Part shown: positions 1 through 5,819 of the stretch, piece after piece
How positions within the stretch are numbered: position 1 is the first letter of the stretch
Layout of the letters: the number at the start of each line of letters is the position of its first letter
Assembly (NCBI GenBank): GCA_025937115.1
Contig: JAICSB010000197.1
Location: 1 to 6,283 of the forward strand
DNA from: Pseudonocardiaceae bacterium
Lineage (GTDB): Bacteria > Actinomycetota > Actinomycetes > Mycobacteriales > Pseudonocardiaceae
Direction: 5' to 3'
Length of the DNA stretch: 6,283 nucleotides
Position numbers and translations under genes: made by a program
The notes under the pieces: generated by a model
Seen by the model: only the letters and a program-made list of their open reading frames with translations
The model's database searches: none
What the model was told of the DNA's origin: nothing

Positions 1-706
1 AGGCGGTGGATCCGATCGGCGCCACCTTCCGGCCGGCCTGGGCGAAGGCGACCGCCTCTCGTGGATCGCCGGAGTAAAGCGCAATCTGGGCCTGGGTGCC
101 GCGGATCCAGCCGGCAAGGCGCGCATCCCCAACTTCCTGTGCCAGCGACAGCGCCGCCGCACAATGCGGTTCGGCCTCGTCGCCCACTGCGAGCGATGCC
201 TCGGCTACCAGGCCGGACAGCCAGCCGGCCACCGCGTAGAGGTGACGGCGCTCGCGCAGGGTCAGCCTGCCGTCCAGCAGTCGGGCCACATATCGCCGCC
301 AGGACAACACGTTTTCCCGGAACTCTGCTGGGGGTACTGCGAAGTACTCCTCGCCGAGTCGTTCGACAAGCTCCTCTAGCTGTTCCAGGGCGCCAGCGCC
401 GAGCTCGGAGGCCTCAGTTCGGCGTAGCAGCTCGACTGATTCGAGGGTCGGGTTGGTTGCGTGGTCAGCCGGGGTGGCGCGGTGGTCTGTGGGGAGCGCG
501 GCGAGAAAGCGGTCACGTTGCGCGTCGGAGGCCTTCTCCAAGGCATGGTCCAGGGCGCGGCGCAGCGCCAGACTCGGTGGATGGGTGCCACGCTCGGCGT
601 TACCGACCGTCCGCTTCGCGAACCCCAGCGCGGTGGCGAACTCGTCCTGGGACAAGCACAGCCCCACTTCACGGAGCTGACGGATCTTCAACGCAGTCCA
701 CTCCAC
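1..706 (-). CDS. XRE-family helix-turn-helix regulator with helical C-terminal region (partial, C-terminus off the left edge)
   Basis: The minus-strand frame stays open from a GTG at 704-706 to the window edge, giving 235 residues with no stop. It is a probable DNA-binding transcription regulator of the cytoplasm. Residues about 7-60 form an XRE/Cro-type helix-turn-helix: LSQDEFATALGF followed by AKRTVGNAERG, the usual pattern except that alanine (A37) sits where tryptophan is common. Residues about 110-235 are helix-rich with regularly spaced Leu/Ala (for example YAVAGWLSGLVAEASLAVGD and AAALSLAQEVGDARLAGW). This resembles the TPR-like signal-sensing half of the roughly 400-residue actinobacterial regulators of this kind. 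An in-frame TAG lies at 728-730. GTG 706 is chosen because the resulting start (VEWTALKIRQLRE) fits the family; TTG 691, with GGAG at 701-704 upstream, is an alternative. It is divergent from two small genes, which are candidate targets. The ligand and targets are unknown. Confidence 0.85.
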   Translation of the reverse strand, partial: MEWTALKIRQLREVGLCLSQDEFATALGFAKRTVGNAERGTHPPSLALRRALDHALEKASDAQRDRFLAALPTDHRATPADHATNPTLESVELLRRTEASELGAGALEQLEELVERLGEEYFAVPPAEFRENVLSWRRYVARLLDGRLTLRERRHLYAVAGWLSGLVAEASLAVGDEAEPHCAAALSLAQEVGDARLAGWIRGTQAQIALYSGDPREAVAFAQAGRKVAPIGSTA

Positions 707-845
707 TGGGGAAGGGTAACGCAGTACCTACCACTGGATTGCCACCAGCAAGGGATCGCGGTTGCCACCCGAAAGCGGGTTTGCTTCCAGACACGAACGC
801 CGGGTGCTCGCTGGTCGCGGCTCCGCACATCTGGGAGGAAAAGTG

Positions 846-863
846 TTAGTCAATGTTCACTCA
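846..863. promoter_or_regulatory. Imperfect 18-bp palindrome, candidate operator in the divergent intergenic region
   Basis: TTAGTCAATGTTCACTCA matches its own reverse complement at 12 of 18 positions (pattern TnAGTnAA-NN-TTnACTnA). It lies in the 231-bp gap between the minus-strand regulator and the plus-strand 96-aa gene. The two half-sites AGTCAA and TTCACT are spaced as expected for a dimeric repressor, and the shape recalls TetR-type operators. The sequence is also more AT-rich than its surroundings. On the minus strand it contains TTGACT, a good -35 match, but no convincing -10 follows at 16-18 bp. The rest of the gap holds an 8-bp direct repeat TTGCCACC (739-746 and 762-769) and a weak 5-bp hairpin at 767-780. 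I see no clear promoter for either gene. Confidence 0.3.
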
Positions 864-937
864 CGGCAGCCACGCCGAGTCCCATCCTCATCAGAATGAT
901 TCAGCAGGACCGTCGTACATAGAGCTGCCGCCGAGTC

Positions 938-1228
938 GTGGATAGCCCAGATGTGGTGATAGCCACTCGACTGCTCGACCGTGCCAAGCGGTGTGGTTTT
1001 GCGTTCTGGCGAGCCGGTGCGGGCGAGGACGGGCCGCTGGTGGGATACCGAGTCACCGGTAGCTGGGTCGATGTCATTCACATTGCGGGATTTAGTCGTG
1101 ACTGCCTGGCTGTGCGTCAGCGAACGTCGTCGCTGATTCTCCACACGGCTGAATCGGCGGACCGTCGGGTGGAGGGCAGCGCGCTCGATGTGCTCAACGA
1201 GGTGTTGGCGTGGGAGTCGTCACCATGA
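938..1228 (+). CDS. Small hypothetical protein (96 aa), first gene of a two-gene unit
   Basis: I do not recognise this protein. It is 96 residues, soluble looking, with no signal peptide or membrane segment. The N-terminus (DVVIATRLLDRAKRCGFAF) looks helical. The middle alternates short hydrophobic strands (PLVGYRV, WVDVIHIAGFSRDCLAVRQ, SSLILH), and the end (VEGSALDVLNEVLAWE) is helical, suggesting one small alpha/beta domain. GTG 938 is the first usable start after an in-frame TAG at 920-922, and the ribosome-binding site is poor. By hand count about one third of codons end in A or T, including a rare ATA, clearly less GC-biased than glpD; this hints at an accessory or acquired gene. Its stop overlaps an ATG (ATGA at 1225-1228). 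It is divergent from the XRE regulator and 33 bp upstream of another small gene on the same strand. I believe small proteins of this kind occur beside XRE regulators in other actinomycetes, but I cannot name a family. Confidence 0.65.
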   Translation: MDSPDVVIATRLLDRAKRCGFAFWRAGAGEDGPLVGYRVTGSWVDVIHIAGFSRDCLAVRQRTSSLILHTAESADRRVEGSALDVLNEVLAWESSP

Positions 1229-1251
1229 CGCGCAAGGATCAACGACTGTCC

Positions 1252-1257
1252 GGAGGA
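1252..1257 (+). promoter_or_regulatory. Strong ribosome-binding site of the 74-aa gene
   Basis: GGAGGA ends four bases before GTG 1262, a near-ideal Shine-Dalgarno sequence and spacing. It fixes the start of the second small gene. It is much stronger than the site of the first small gene, so the second is probably translated more efficiently from a shared transcript. Confidence 0.75.
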
Positions 1258-1261
1258 AGCT

Positions 1262-1486
1262 GTGGGTGATGCGGTTCAGCTGATTGATCAAGCGATCTAC
1301 GACAGTCACTCACCCAGAGTCACCGCCTGCGGAAGGCGCTACGGACACGGTCTGTGCACCGTCCTCTGGATCAAAGCCAGCGACAACGGATGGGTGCTGT
1401 TACCCCACGGCATGCCTGACCTCGCCGTGCACCTTTCTACCGACGACCTCGTCACCATGCTCGACCGGCTGCGAGACAAGCTTTAA
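1262..1486 (+). CDS. Small hypothetical protein (74 aa), second gene of the two-gene unit
   Basis: I do not recognise this protein. It is 74 residues and soluble, with no transmembrane stretch. It starts with a helix (GDAVQLIDQAIYD), then a core with ACGRRYGHGLCTVLWIKAS and the compact turn DNGWVLLPHGMPDLAVHLS, and ends in a helix (TDDLVTMLDRLRDKL). Two cysteines (C23, C32) and four histidines are present, but their spacing does not make a clear zinc site. The GTG start is set by the GGAGGA just upstream. It lies 33 bp after the 96-aa gene and so is probably in the same transcript. Glycerol dehydrogenase starts 75 bp downstream on the same strand, so read-through into glpD is possible, although glpD function does not need these genes. 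Partner or antitoxin-like roles are possible but nothing in the sequence proves them. Confidence 0.7.
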   Translation: MGDAVQLIDQAIYDSHSPRVTACGRRYGHGLCTVLWIKASDNGWVLLPHGMPDLAVHLSTDDLVTMLDRLRDKL

Positions 1487-1561
1487 CCGGACCACGGGGA
1501 GGCCACCACGCGGTAGCGTGCAGCTTGCGAAGCGGTACGACGCAGGGGGTGGGACCGACCG

Positions 1562-3316
1562 GTGCAGCAGGCCCAGCGCGAGCCCCAGCAGCCCATCGGC
1601 GGTGCAGCCCCCGGGCAGATCGGTCCGGCGCAGCGAGCTGCGGATTGGCAGCGGCTGGCCGGCGAGCAGTTCGACATCGCGGTCATCGGTGGCGGAGTGG
1701 TCGGGTCCGGTGCGGCTTTGGACGCCGCCACCAGAGGGCTGAAGGTGGCGCTGGTGGAAGCCCGGGACCTGGCATCGGGCACGTCGAGCCGGTCGTCGAA
1801 GCTGTTTCACGGCGGCTTGCGTTACCTGGAGCAGCTGGAGTTCGGGCTAGTGCGGGAGGCTCTGCACGAGCGGGAGCTGATGCTCACCCTGCTGGCACCG
1901 CACCTGGTCAAGCCGGTGAACTTCCTGTATCCGCTGGCCCACCGGATCTGGGAACGGCCTTACGTCGCCGCGGGATTGGCGCTTTACCAGACGCTGGGCG
2001 GGTCACGGTCAGTGCCGGGTCAACGCCACCTCACCCGCGCTGGCGCGCTGCGGCTGGCTCCGGCACTCAAGCGGGACACCCTCGTCGGTGGGGTGCACTA
2101 CTACGACGCGATCACCGACGATGCCCGGCACACCATGACGGTGGCTCGGACCGCCGCCCAGTATGGCGCTGTGGTGCGAAGCTCCACCCAGGTCATCGGC
2201 TTTCTGCGGGAGGCGGATCGGATCTGCGGAGTCCGGGTGCGGGACTGCGAGACCGGCCAGGAAACCGACGTCGCGGCGCACGCGGTGCTCAACTGCACCG
2301 GAGTGTGGACCGACGAGATCCAGCGATTGTCCGGTGGCCGGGGTCGGTTCCGGATCCGCGCCTCCAAGGGGGTGCACATCGTGGTCCCGAGGGACCGCAT
2401 CGTCTCCGAGAGCGGACTGATCCTGCGCACGCCGACGTCAGTGCTGTTCGTCATCCCGTGGCGCAGCCACTGGATCCTCGGCACCACCGACACCGGCTGG
2501 AACCTCGACCTCGCACATCCCGCGGCCACTCGCGCGGACATCGAGTACCTGCTGGACACGGTGAACTCGGTGCTGGCCACGCCGCTGACCGAGAGCGACA
2601 TCGAAGGTGTCTACGCCGGTTTGCGCCCGCTGCTGGCCGGCGAGAGCGAGCAGACCTCGCGGCTGTCCCGAGAACACGCGGTCGCCCGGGTGGCGCCCGG
2701 CCTGGTGGCGATCGCGGGCGGCAAGTACACCACCTACCGGGTGATGGCGGCCGACGCGGTGAACGCGGCGGTTCCCGATCTACCCGGCCGGGTTGCTTCC
2801 TCGATCACCGACAAGGTGCCACTGCTCGGCGCGGATGGCTACCACGCCCTGGTCAACCAGGCTGACACACTGGCCGCCCGGCACGGACTGCACCCCTACC
2901 GGCTGCGCCACCTGCTGGACCGTTACGGCTCGGTGGTGCACCAGGTGCTGGCCCTGGCCGCGGACCGCCGAGACCTGCTCGCGCCGCTGCGCGAAGCGCC
3001 CGACTACCTCCGGGTCGAGGTGGTGTACGCCGCCAGCCACGAAGCAGCCCTGCACTTGGAGGACGTGCTGACCCGGCGCACCCGGATCTCGATCGAGTAC
3101 CCGCATCGGGGCGAGGCATGCGCCGCTGATGTCGCCGACCTGATGGGCGAGGTGCTGGGCTGGAGCGCGGCTGAGCGGGAGCGGGAGGTACAGATCTACC
3201 TTGCCCGGGTGGCCGCCGAACGCGACTCGCAGCGCCAGCTCAACGACTCCACCGCCGACGCCCGCCGCTCCGCCGCTCCCGACCCCCGCCCGCAACTCCT
3301 CGCCCCCGTCAGCTGA
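1562..3316 (+). CDS. glpD: Glycerol-3-phosphate dehydrogenase, FAD/quinone-dependent (GlpD2 type)
   Basis: Oxidises sn-glycerol 3-phosphate to dihydroxyacetone phosphate and passes electrons through FAD to membrane quinone. It is a peripheral enzyme on the inner face of the membrane. The 584 residues match the length of M. tuberculosis GlpD2 (Rv3302c). The N-terminal dinucleotide fold is clear: VIGGGVVGSG at 41-50, with the strand-end acidic residue E66 in KVALVEARDL. Next comes the family signature SGTSSRSSKLFHGGLRYLE (72-90). Other conserved blocks are DDARHTMTVARTAA (186-199), NCTGVWTDEI (244-253), WILGTTDT (304-311), GVYAGLRPLL (349-358) and GGKYTTYR (386-393), the last two near the FAD and substrate sites. 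The C-terminal helical domain spans about 415-545. GTG 1562 places 36 residues before the first strand, as in the mycobacterial protein; the upstream G-rich stretch at 1544-1553 is an indifferent ribosome-binding site. No glpF or glpK is in view. The gene ends facing accA3 across a strong inverted repeat. Confidence 0.96.
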   Translation: MQQAQREPQQPIGGAAPGQIGPAQRAADWQRLAGEQFDIAVIGGGVVGSGAALDAATRGLKVALVEARDLASGTSSRSSKLFHGGLRYLEQLEFGLVREALHERELMLTLLAPHLVKPVNFLYPLAHRIWERPYVAAGLALYQTLGGSRSVPGQRHLTRAGALRLAPALKRDTLVGGVHYYDAITDDARHTMTVARTAAQYGAVVRSSTQVIGFLREADRICGVRVRDCETGQETDVAAHAVLNCTGVWTDEIQRLSGGRGRFRIRASKGVHIVVPRDRIVSESGLILRTPTSVLFVIPWRSHWILGTTDTGWNLDLAHPAATRADIEYLLDTVNSVLATPLTESDIEGVYAGLRPLLAGESEQTSRLSREHAVARVAPGLVAIAGGKYTTYRVMAADAVNAAVPDLPGRVASSITDKVPLLGADGYHALVNQADTLAARHGLHPYRLRHLLDRYGSVVHQVLALAADRRDLLAPLREAPDYLRVEVVYAASHEAALHLEDVLTRRTRISIEYPHRGEACAADVADLMGEVLGWSAAEREREVQIYLARVAAERDSQRQLNDSTADARRSAAPDPRPQLLAPVS

Positions 3317-3325
3317 CCACGTCGT

Positions 3326-3401
3326 CCCCGATATTTCCCGATATGGGGACATATCGGCCCTATTCGTCGGTCGATAGCCCCGATATGTCCCCATATCGGG
3401 G
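3326..3401. terminator. Nested inverted repeat, probable bidirectional terminator between convergent glpD and accA3
   Basis: Segments 3337-3357 and 3380-3400 are exact reverse complements (21 bp) separated by a 22-bp loop. Each arm is itself a palindrome: CCGATATG-GGGA-CATATCGG at 3338-3357, and a 10-bp stem with a 4-base loop at 3378-3401 (CCCCGATATG-TCCC-CATATCGGGG). A third partial copy, CCCCGATAT, sits at 3326-3334. It begins 10 bp after the glpD stop, so it should end glpD transcripts; there is no T-run, which is common for actinobacterial terminators. The accA3 stop codon (3360-3362) lies in the loop, and the right arm is accA3 coding sequence. One 76-bp block can therefore fold as one long hairpin or two short ones. 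It might instead be a dispersed palindromic repeat or a protein-binding site. Confidence 0.75.
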
Positions 3402-5192
3402 AGCGGGGTGCTGGGTGATCTGGCACAGGGCGGTGCCTTGGGTGACTGGGGTGCCGGGCCGGGCGGCCAGCGCGGTGATGGTGCCGGGGTGGTGCGCGAT
3501 GACCGGGTTTTCCATTTTCATCGCTTCGAGCACCACGATGAGGTCACCGGCGTCGACTAGGTCTCCCTCGGACACCGCGACCTTGACCACGGTGCCCTGC
3601 ATGGGCGCGATGACCACATCACCCGGTACCGTCCGTGACCGCCCACCGCCGCGTTGGCGAGGCCGGGCCCGGCCGGTGCCGCCACCTCGCAGGGCGAGAT
3701 CGGCCGGCAGCGAGACCTCCAGCCGTCGACCGCCGACCTCCACGACCACCGTCTGCCGCGGCGGCGGTAGGGGGATCTCCTTCGGGGCGCCGTGCGGCTG
3801 GAGCGGTGGGCGAAACTCGGTCTCGATCCACCGGGTGTGCACGGTGAACTGTTCGCCGTCGGCGGCGGCGAAGGCCGGGTCGTCCACGACTGCCCGGTGA
3901 AATCCGATGACCGTCGGCACTCCCTCGACGGTGAACTCGGCCAGCGCCCGCCGGGCCCGTGCCAGAGCCTGCTCACGATCCGCGCCGACGACGATGAGCT
4001 TGGCCAGCATCGAGTCGAACTGGTCACCGATGACGGTGCCGGCGCGTACTCCGGCGTCGAGCCGTACTCCCGGTCCGGACGGCGGATCGAAGACCGTGAC
4101 GACACCGGGAACGGGGAGGAAGCTCCGGGCCGGATCCTCAGCGTTGATCCGGAACTCGATGGCATGGCCGCGTGCCGGCGGATCAGCGTCCATGGTCAGT
4201 TTCTCGCCGGCGGCGATCCGGAACTGCTCGCGGACCAGGTCGCGCCCGGTGGTCTCCTCCGATACCGGGTGCTCCACCTGCAGCCGGGTGTTCACTTCGA
4301 GAAAGGAGATGGCGCCGTCGGCGCCTAACAGGAACTCGACGGTGCCCGCGCCGGTGTAACCAGCCTCGGCGCAGATCGCTCGGGCCGCCTCGTGGATGGT
4401 GTGGCGCTGCTCATCGGACAGAAACGGCGCCGGCGCCTCCTCGACCAGCTTCTGGTGGCGGCGTTGCAAGGTGCAGTCCCGGGTGCCGACTATCACGATG
4501 GTGCCATGTTGATCCGCCAACACCTGCGCCTCGACATGACGCGGTTTGTCCAGGTAGCGCTCCACGTAGCACTCGCCGCGTCCGAAGGCCGAGACGGCCT
4601 CGCGCACCGCGGAGTCGAACAGCTCGGGGATCTCCTCCAGAGTGTGGGCCACCTTCAGGCCGCGCCCGCCACCGCCGAACGCGGCTTTGATCGCCACCGG
4701 TAGGCCGTGCTCAGTGGCGAAGGCCACCACCTCGTCGGGGCCGGACACGGGATCTCTCGTCCCCGGCACCAGCGGTGCTCCCGCCTTGCTGGCCAGCTGC
4801 CGGGCGGTGATCTTGTCGCCCAGGTCCCGGATCGCTCGCGGCGACGGTCCGATCCAGATCAGCCCGGCATCGATCACGGCTTGGGCGAAGTCGGCGTTTT
4901 CGGCGAGAAACCCGTAGCCGGGATGCACCGAGTCCGCGCCGGCCCGGGCCGCGACGCCGAGCAGCTTGGTCTGGTCGAGGTAGCTGTCCGCGGGGGTGTC
5001 CCCGCCCAATGCGAACGCCTCGTCGGCCAGCGTCACGAACGGAGCGTCGCGGTCACCGTCGGCGTACACGGCGACGCTGGTCAGCCCGGCATCCCGGCAG
5101 GCCCGGATCACCCGGACGGCGATCTCCCCGCGGTTGGCGATGAGCACCTTGCGCAAGACCGACGGGTCCGGTGCCTCCGGGGCTGTGCTCAT
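3360..5192 (-). CDS. accA3: Acyl-CoA carboxylase alpha subunit: biotin carboxylase plus biotin carboxyl carrier domain
   Basis: Uses ATP and bicarbonate to carboxylate its own biotin, which a separate beta subunit (AccD type) uses to make malonyl-CoA or methylmalonyl-CoA for fatty-acid and complex-lipid synthesis. From the ATG at 5192 it has 610 residues, close to the roughly 600 of M. tuberculosis AccA3. The biotin carboxylase N-domain begins [20 protein letters not shown] (14-33). The ATP-grasp part has GGGGRGLK (173-180), [14 protein letters not shown] (211-224) and the catalytic block [12 protein letters not shown] (299-310). The C-domain ends near 460 ([10 protein letters not shown]). 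An Arg/Gly/Pro-rich linker (about 461-524) leads to the carrier domain, with biotinylated lysine K559 in EAMKM (556-560). A 17-residue tail after QIT (591-593) is unusual and is partly written by the terminator palindrome. ATG 5201 is an alternative start, but 5192 fits a -10 element placed for a leaderless mRNA. It is the last gene of a maf-sufE-accA3 run, separated from sufE by 143 bp, so it likely has its own promoter. Confidence 0.96.
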   Translation of the reverse strand: MSTAPEAPDPSVLRKVLIANRGEIAVRVIRACRDAGLTSVAVYADGDRDAPFVTLADEAFALGGDTPADSYLDQTKLLGVAARAGADSVHPGYGFLAENADFAQAVIDAGLIWIGPSPRAIRDLGDKITARQLASKAGAPLVPGTRDPVSGPDEVVAFATEHGLPVAIKAAFGGGGRGLKVAHTLEEIPELFDSAVREAVSAFGRGECYVERYLDKPRHVEAQVLADQHGTIVIVGTRDCTLQRRHQKLVEEAPAPFLSDEQRHTIHEAARAICAEAGYTGAGTVEFLLGADGAISFLEVNTRLQVEHPVSEETTGRDLVREQFRIAAGEKLTMDADPPARGHAIEFRINAEDPARSFLPVPGVVTVFDPPSGPGVRLDAGVRAGTVIGDQFDSMLAKLIVVGADREQALARARRALAEFTVEGVPTVIGFHRAVVDDPAFAAADGEQFTVHTRWIETEFRPPLQPHGAPKEIPLPPPRQTVVVEVGGRRLEVSLPADLALRGGGTGRARPRQRGGGRSRTVPGDVVIAPMQGTVVKVAVSEGDLVDAGDLIVVLEAMKMENPVIAHHPGTITALAARPGTPVTQGTALCQITQHPAPRYGDISGLSTDE

Positions 5193-5199
5193 TCGCCGC

Positions 5200-5205
5200 A
5201 TTCTA
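5200..5205 (-). promoter_or_regulatory. Probable -10 element of accA3 (leaderless arrangement)
   Basis: On the minus strand TAGAAT matches the sigma-70-type consensus TATAAT at five of six positions and ends seven bases before ATG 5192. Transcription would begin at 5192-5193, on or one base before the start codon, the layout of leaderless mRNAs common in actinobacteria. No Shine-Dalgarno sequence precedes either ATG 5192 or ATG 5201, which agrees with this. No good -35 hexamer is seen 16-18 bp upstream (CGGATG at 17 bp), so the promoter may be weak or activator dependent. Confidence 0.45.
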
Positions 5206-5228
5206 GATTGCGGCGCTGGTCGCATCCG

Positions 5229-5281
5229 CGAAAAGGTTCCGCTTCGCGGTCACGGCTCGTTGTGGCTCACGAAAAGGTTCC
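5229..5281. repeat. 12-bp direct repeat (CGAAAAGGTTCC) upstream of accA3
   Basis: CGAAAAGGTTCC occurs at 5229-5240 and again, identically, at 5270-5281. The starts are 41 bp apart, about four helical turns, so both copies face the same side of the DNA. They lie in the 143-bp gap between sufE and accA3, upstream of the proposed accA3 -10. On the minus strand each reads GGAACCTTTTCG, whose GGAACC resembles ECF-sigma -35 elements, but no matching -10 (GTT or CGTC type) follows at the right distance. Twin sites for an activator or repressor of accA3 are the simplest reading. A 10-bp perfect palindrome GGCAGCTGCC lies next to it at 5286-5295. Confidence 0.6.
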
Positions 5282-5335
5282 ATTTGGCAGCTGCCGTGCT
5301 TGATATCCACAGTATGTGACGTGGAGCGCGTGCGT

Positions 5336-5767
5336 TCAGCGTGGTAGCCCGCGCACCGTGCGCTTGATCCGGGCCAGCATCGCGGCCGCGCCGCGCAGTC
5401 GCAGCGGGCTCACCGCGTCGGCCAGCCCGAACTGGAGGTAGAAGTCGTCCGGTGTGCCGAGCACGATCGCCGCTGGCTCGCCGTCGAGCCCGGTGTGCAG
5501 GATCGCCGCGAGCCCTCGGGTAGTGACCGCTTCCGGTGGCGCGTCGAAGTACAGGCGCACCCGGCTGTCATCGGTCACCTCGACGGACAGATATAGCGGA
5601 GACTGGCACTCGGGTACCCGCTGCATCGCGTCGTGGGTCAGCGGCGGTGGCAGCTCGGGCAGCTCTCCAGCTAGCTCCACCAGCAGCTGAAGTCGGTCGG
5701 TGGGGCTGACTTCGGTGAACTCCTCGGCCAGCTCGGCCAGCCGCGGCGCCAAGGCTGGCGTGCTCAT
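5336..5767 (-). CDS. SufE-family sulfur-acceptor protein (Rv3284-like)
   Basis: SufE proteins accept persulfide sulfur from a cysteine desulfurase on one cysteine and pass it on, usually for Fe-S cluster assembly, in the cytoplasm. The 143 residues are the normal size. The N-terminal helices include LAELAEEFTEVSPTDRLQLL (10-29). The acceptor loop is RVPECQSPLYLSVEV (50-64), with C54 at the position of the catalytic cysteine. The conserved C-terminal block SPLRLRGAAAMLARIKRTV (120-138) is typical. ATG 5767 is chosen because GAGGAGAGG (5777-5785) sits nine bases upstream; ATG 5776 would be too close to that site. It follows maf on the same strand with a 52-bp gap, so the two are probably co-transcribed. 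In M. tuberculosis the homologue Rv3284 sits beside sseA and accA3. Here no sulfurtransferase or desulfurase gene is in view, so its sulfur donor must be encoded elsewhere. Confidence 0.9.
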   Translation of the reverse strand: MSTPALAPRLAELAEEFTEVSPTDRLQLLVELAGELPELPPPLTHDAMQRVPECQSPLYLSVEVTDDSRVRLYFDAPPEAVTTRGLAAILHTGLDGEPAAIVLGTPDDFYLQFGLADAVSPLRLRGAAAMLARIKRTVRGLPR

Positions 5768-5776
5768 CTGGACCAT

Positions 5777-5785
5777 CCTCTCCTC
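5777..5785 (-). promoter_or_regulatory. Ribosome-binding site of the sufE-like gene
   Basis: The minus strand reads GAGGAGAGG, a strong Shine-Dalgarno sequence nine bases before ATG 5767. It directly abuts the in-frame ATG 5776, which argues for 5767 as the true start. Confidence 0.65.
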
Positions 5786-5819
5786 GTCCGATGAGTGCAC
5801 TGCTGACCATGCCACAAGG

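Noticed and set aside
767..780. Small hairpin ACCCG-AAAG-CGGGT followed by TTTG
   Set aside because: Only a 5-bp stem with a short T stretch and no gene ending next to it; too weak to call a terminator.
61..849. 262-aa plus-strand open frame over the regulator gene
   Set aside because: Antisense to the XRE coding sequence; Arg/Pro-rich composition with no domain, whereas the minus frame shows a real helix-turn-helix.
857..1144. 95-aa minus-strand open frame in the divergent region
   Set aside because: Overlaps the 96-aa plus-strand gene antisense; no recognisable structure and no good ribosome-binding site, so the plus-strand frame is preferred.
938..1486. Small gene pair as a toxin-antitoxin system or DUF397 proteins
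   Set aside because: No recognised toxin fold, and the short DUF397 motif (W-R-K-S-S-Y-S-G type) often found beside XRE regulators is absent; left as hypothetical.
1525..2865. 446-aa plus-strand open frame overlapping glpD
   Set aside because: Arg/Gly/Ala/Pro-rich low-complexity translation, an out-of-frame shadow of glpD, whose frame has clear conserved motifs.
3326..3401. CRISPR-like repeat or transposon end
   Set aside because: The units are inverted, not regularly spaced direct repeats, and no transposase, target duplication or spacer series is nearby.
5193..5225. Longer accA3 N-terminus starting at 5225 or 5201
   Set aside because: Extra residues ([11 protein letters not shown]) lack family resemblance and would include the -10 element; no ribosome-binding site supports them.
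4172..5303. Several plus-strand open frames (4172-4690, 4392-4703, 4707-5303)
   Set aside because: All antisense to accA3, which is fully supported by conserved carboxylase motifs.
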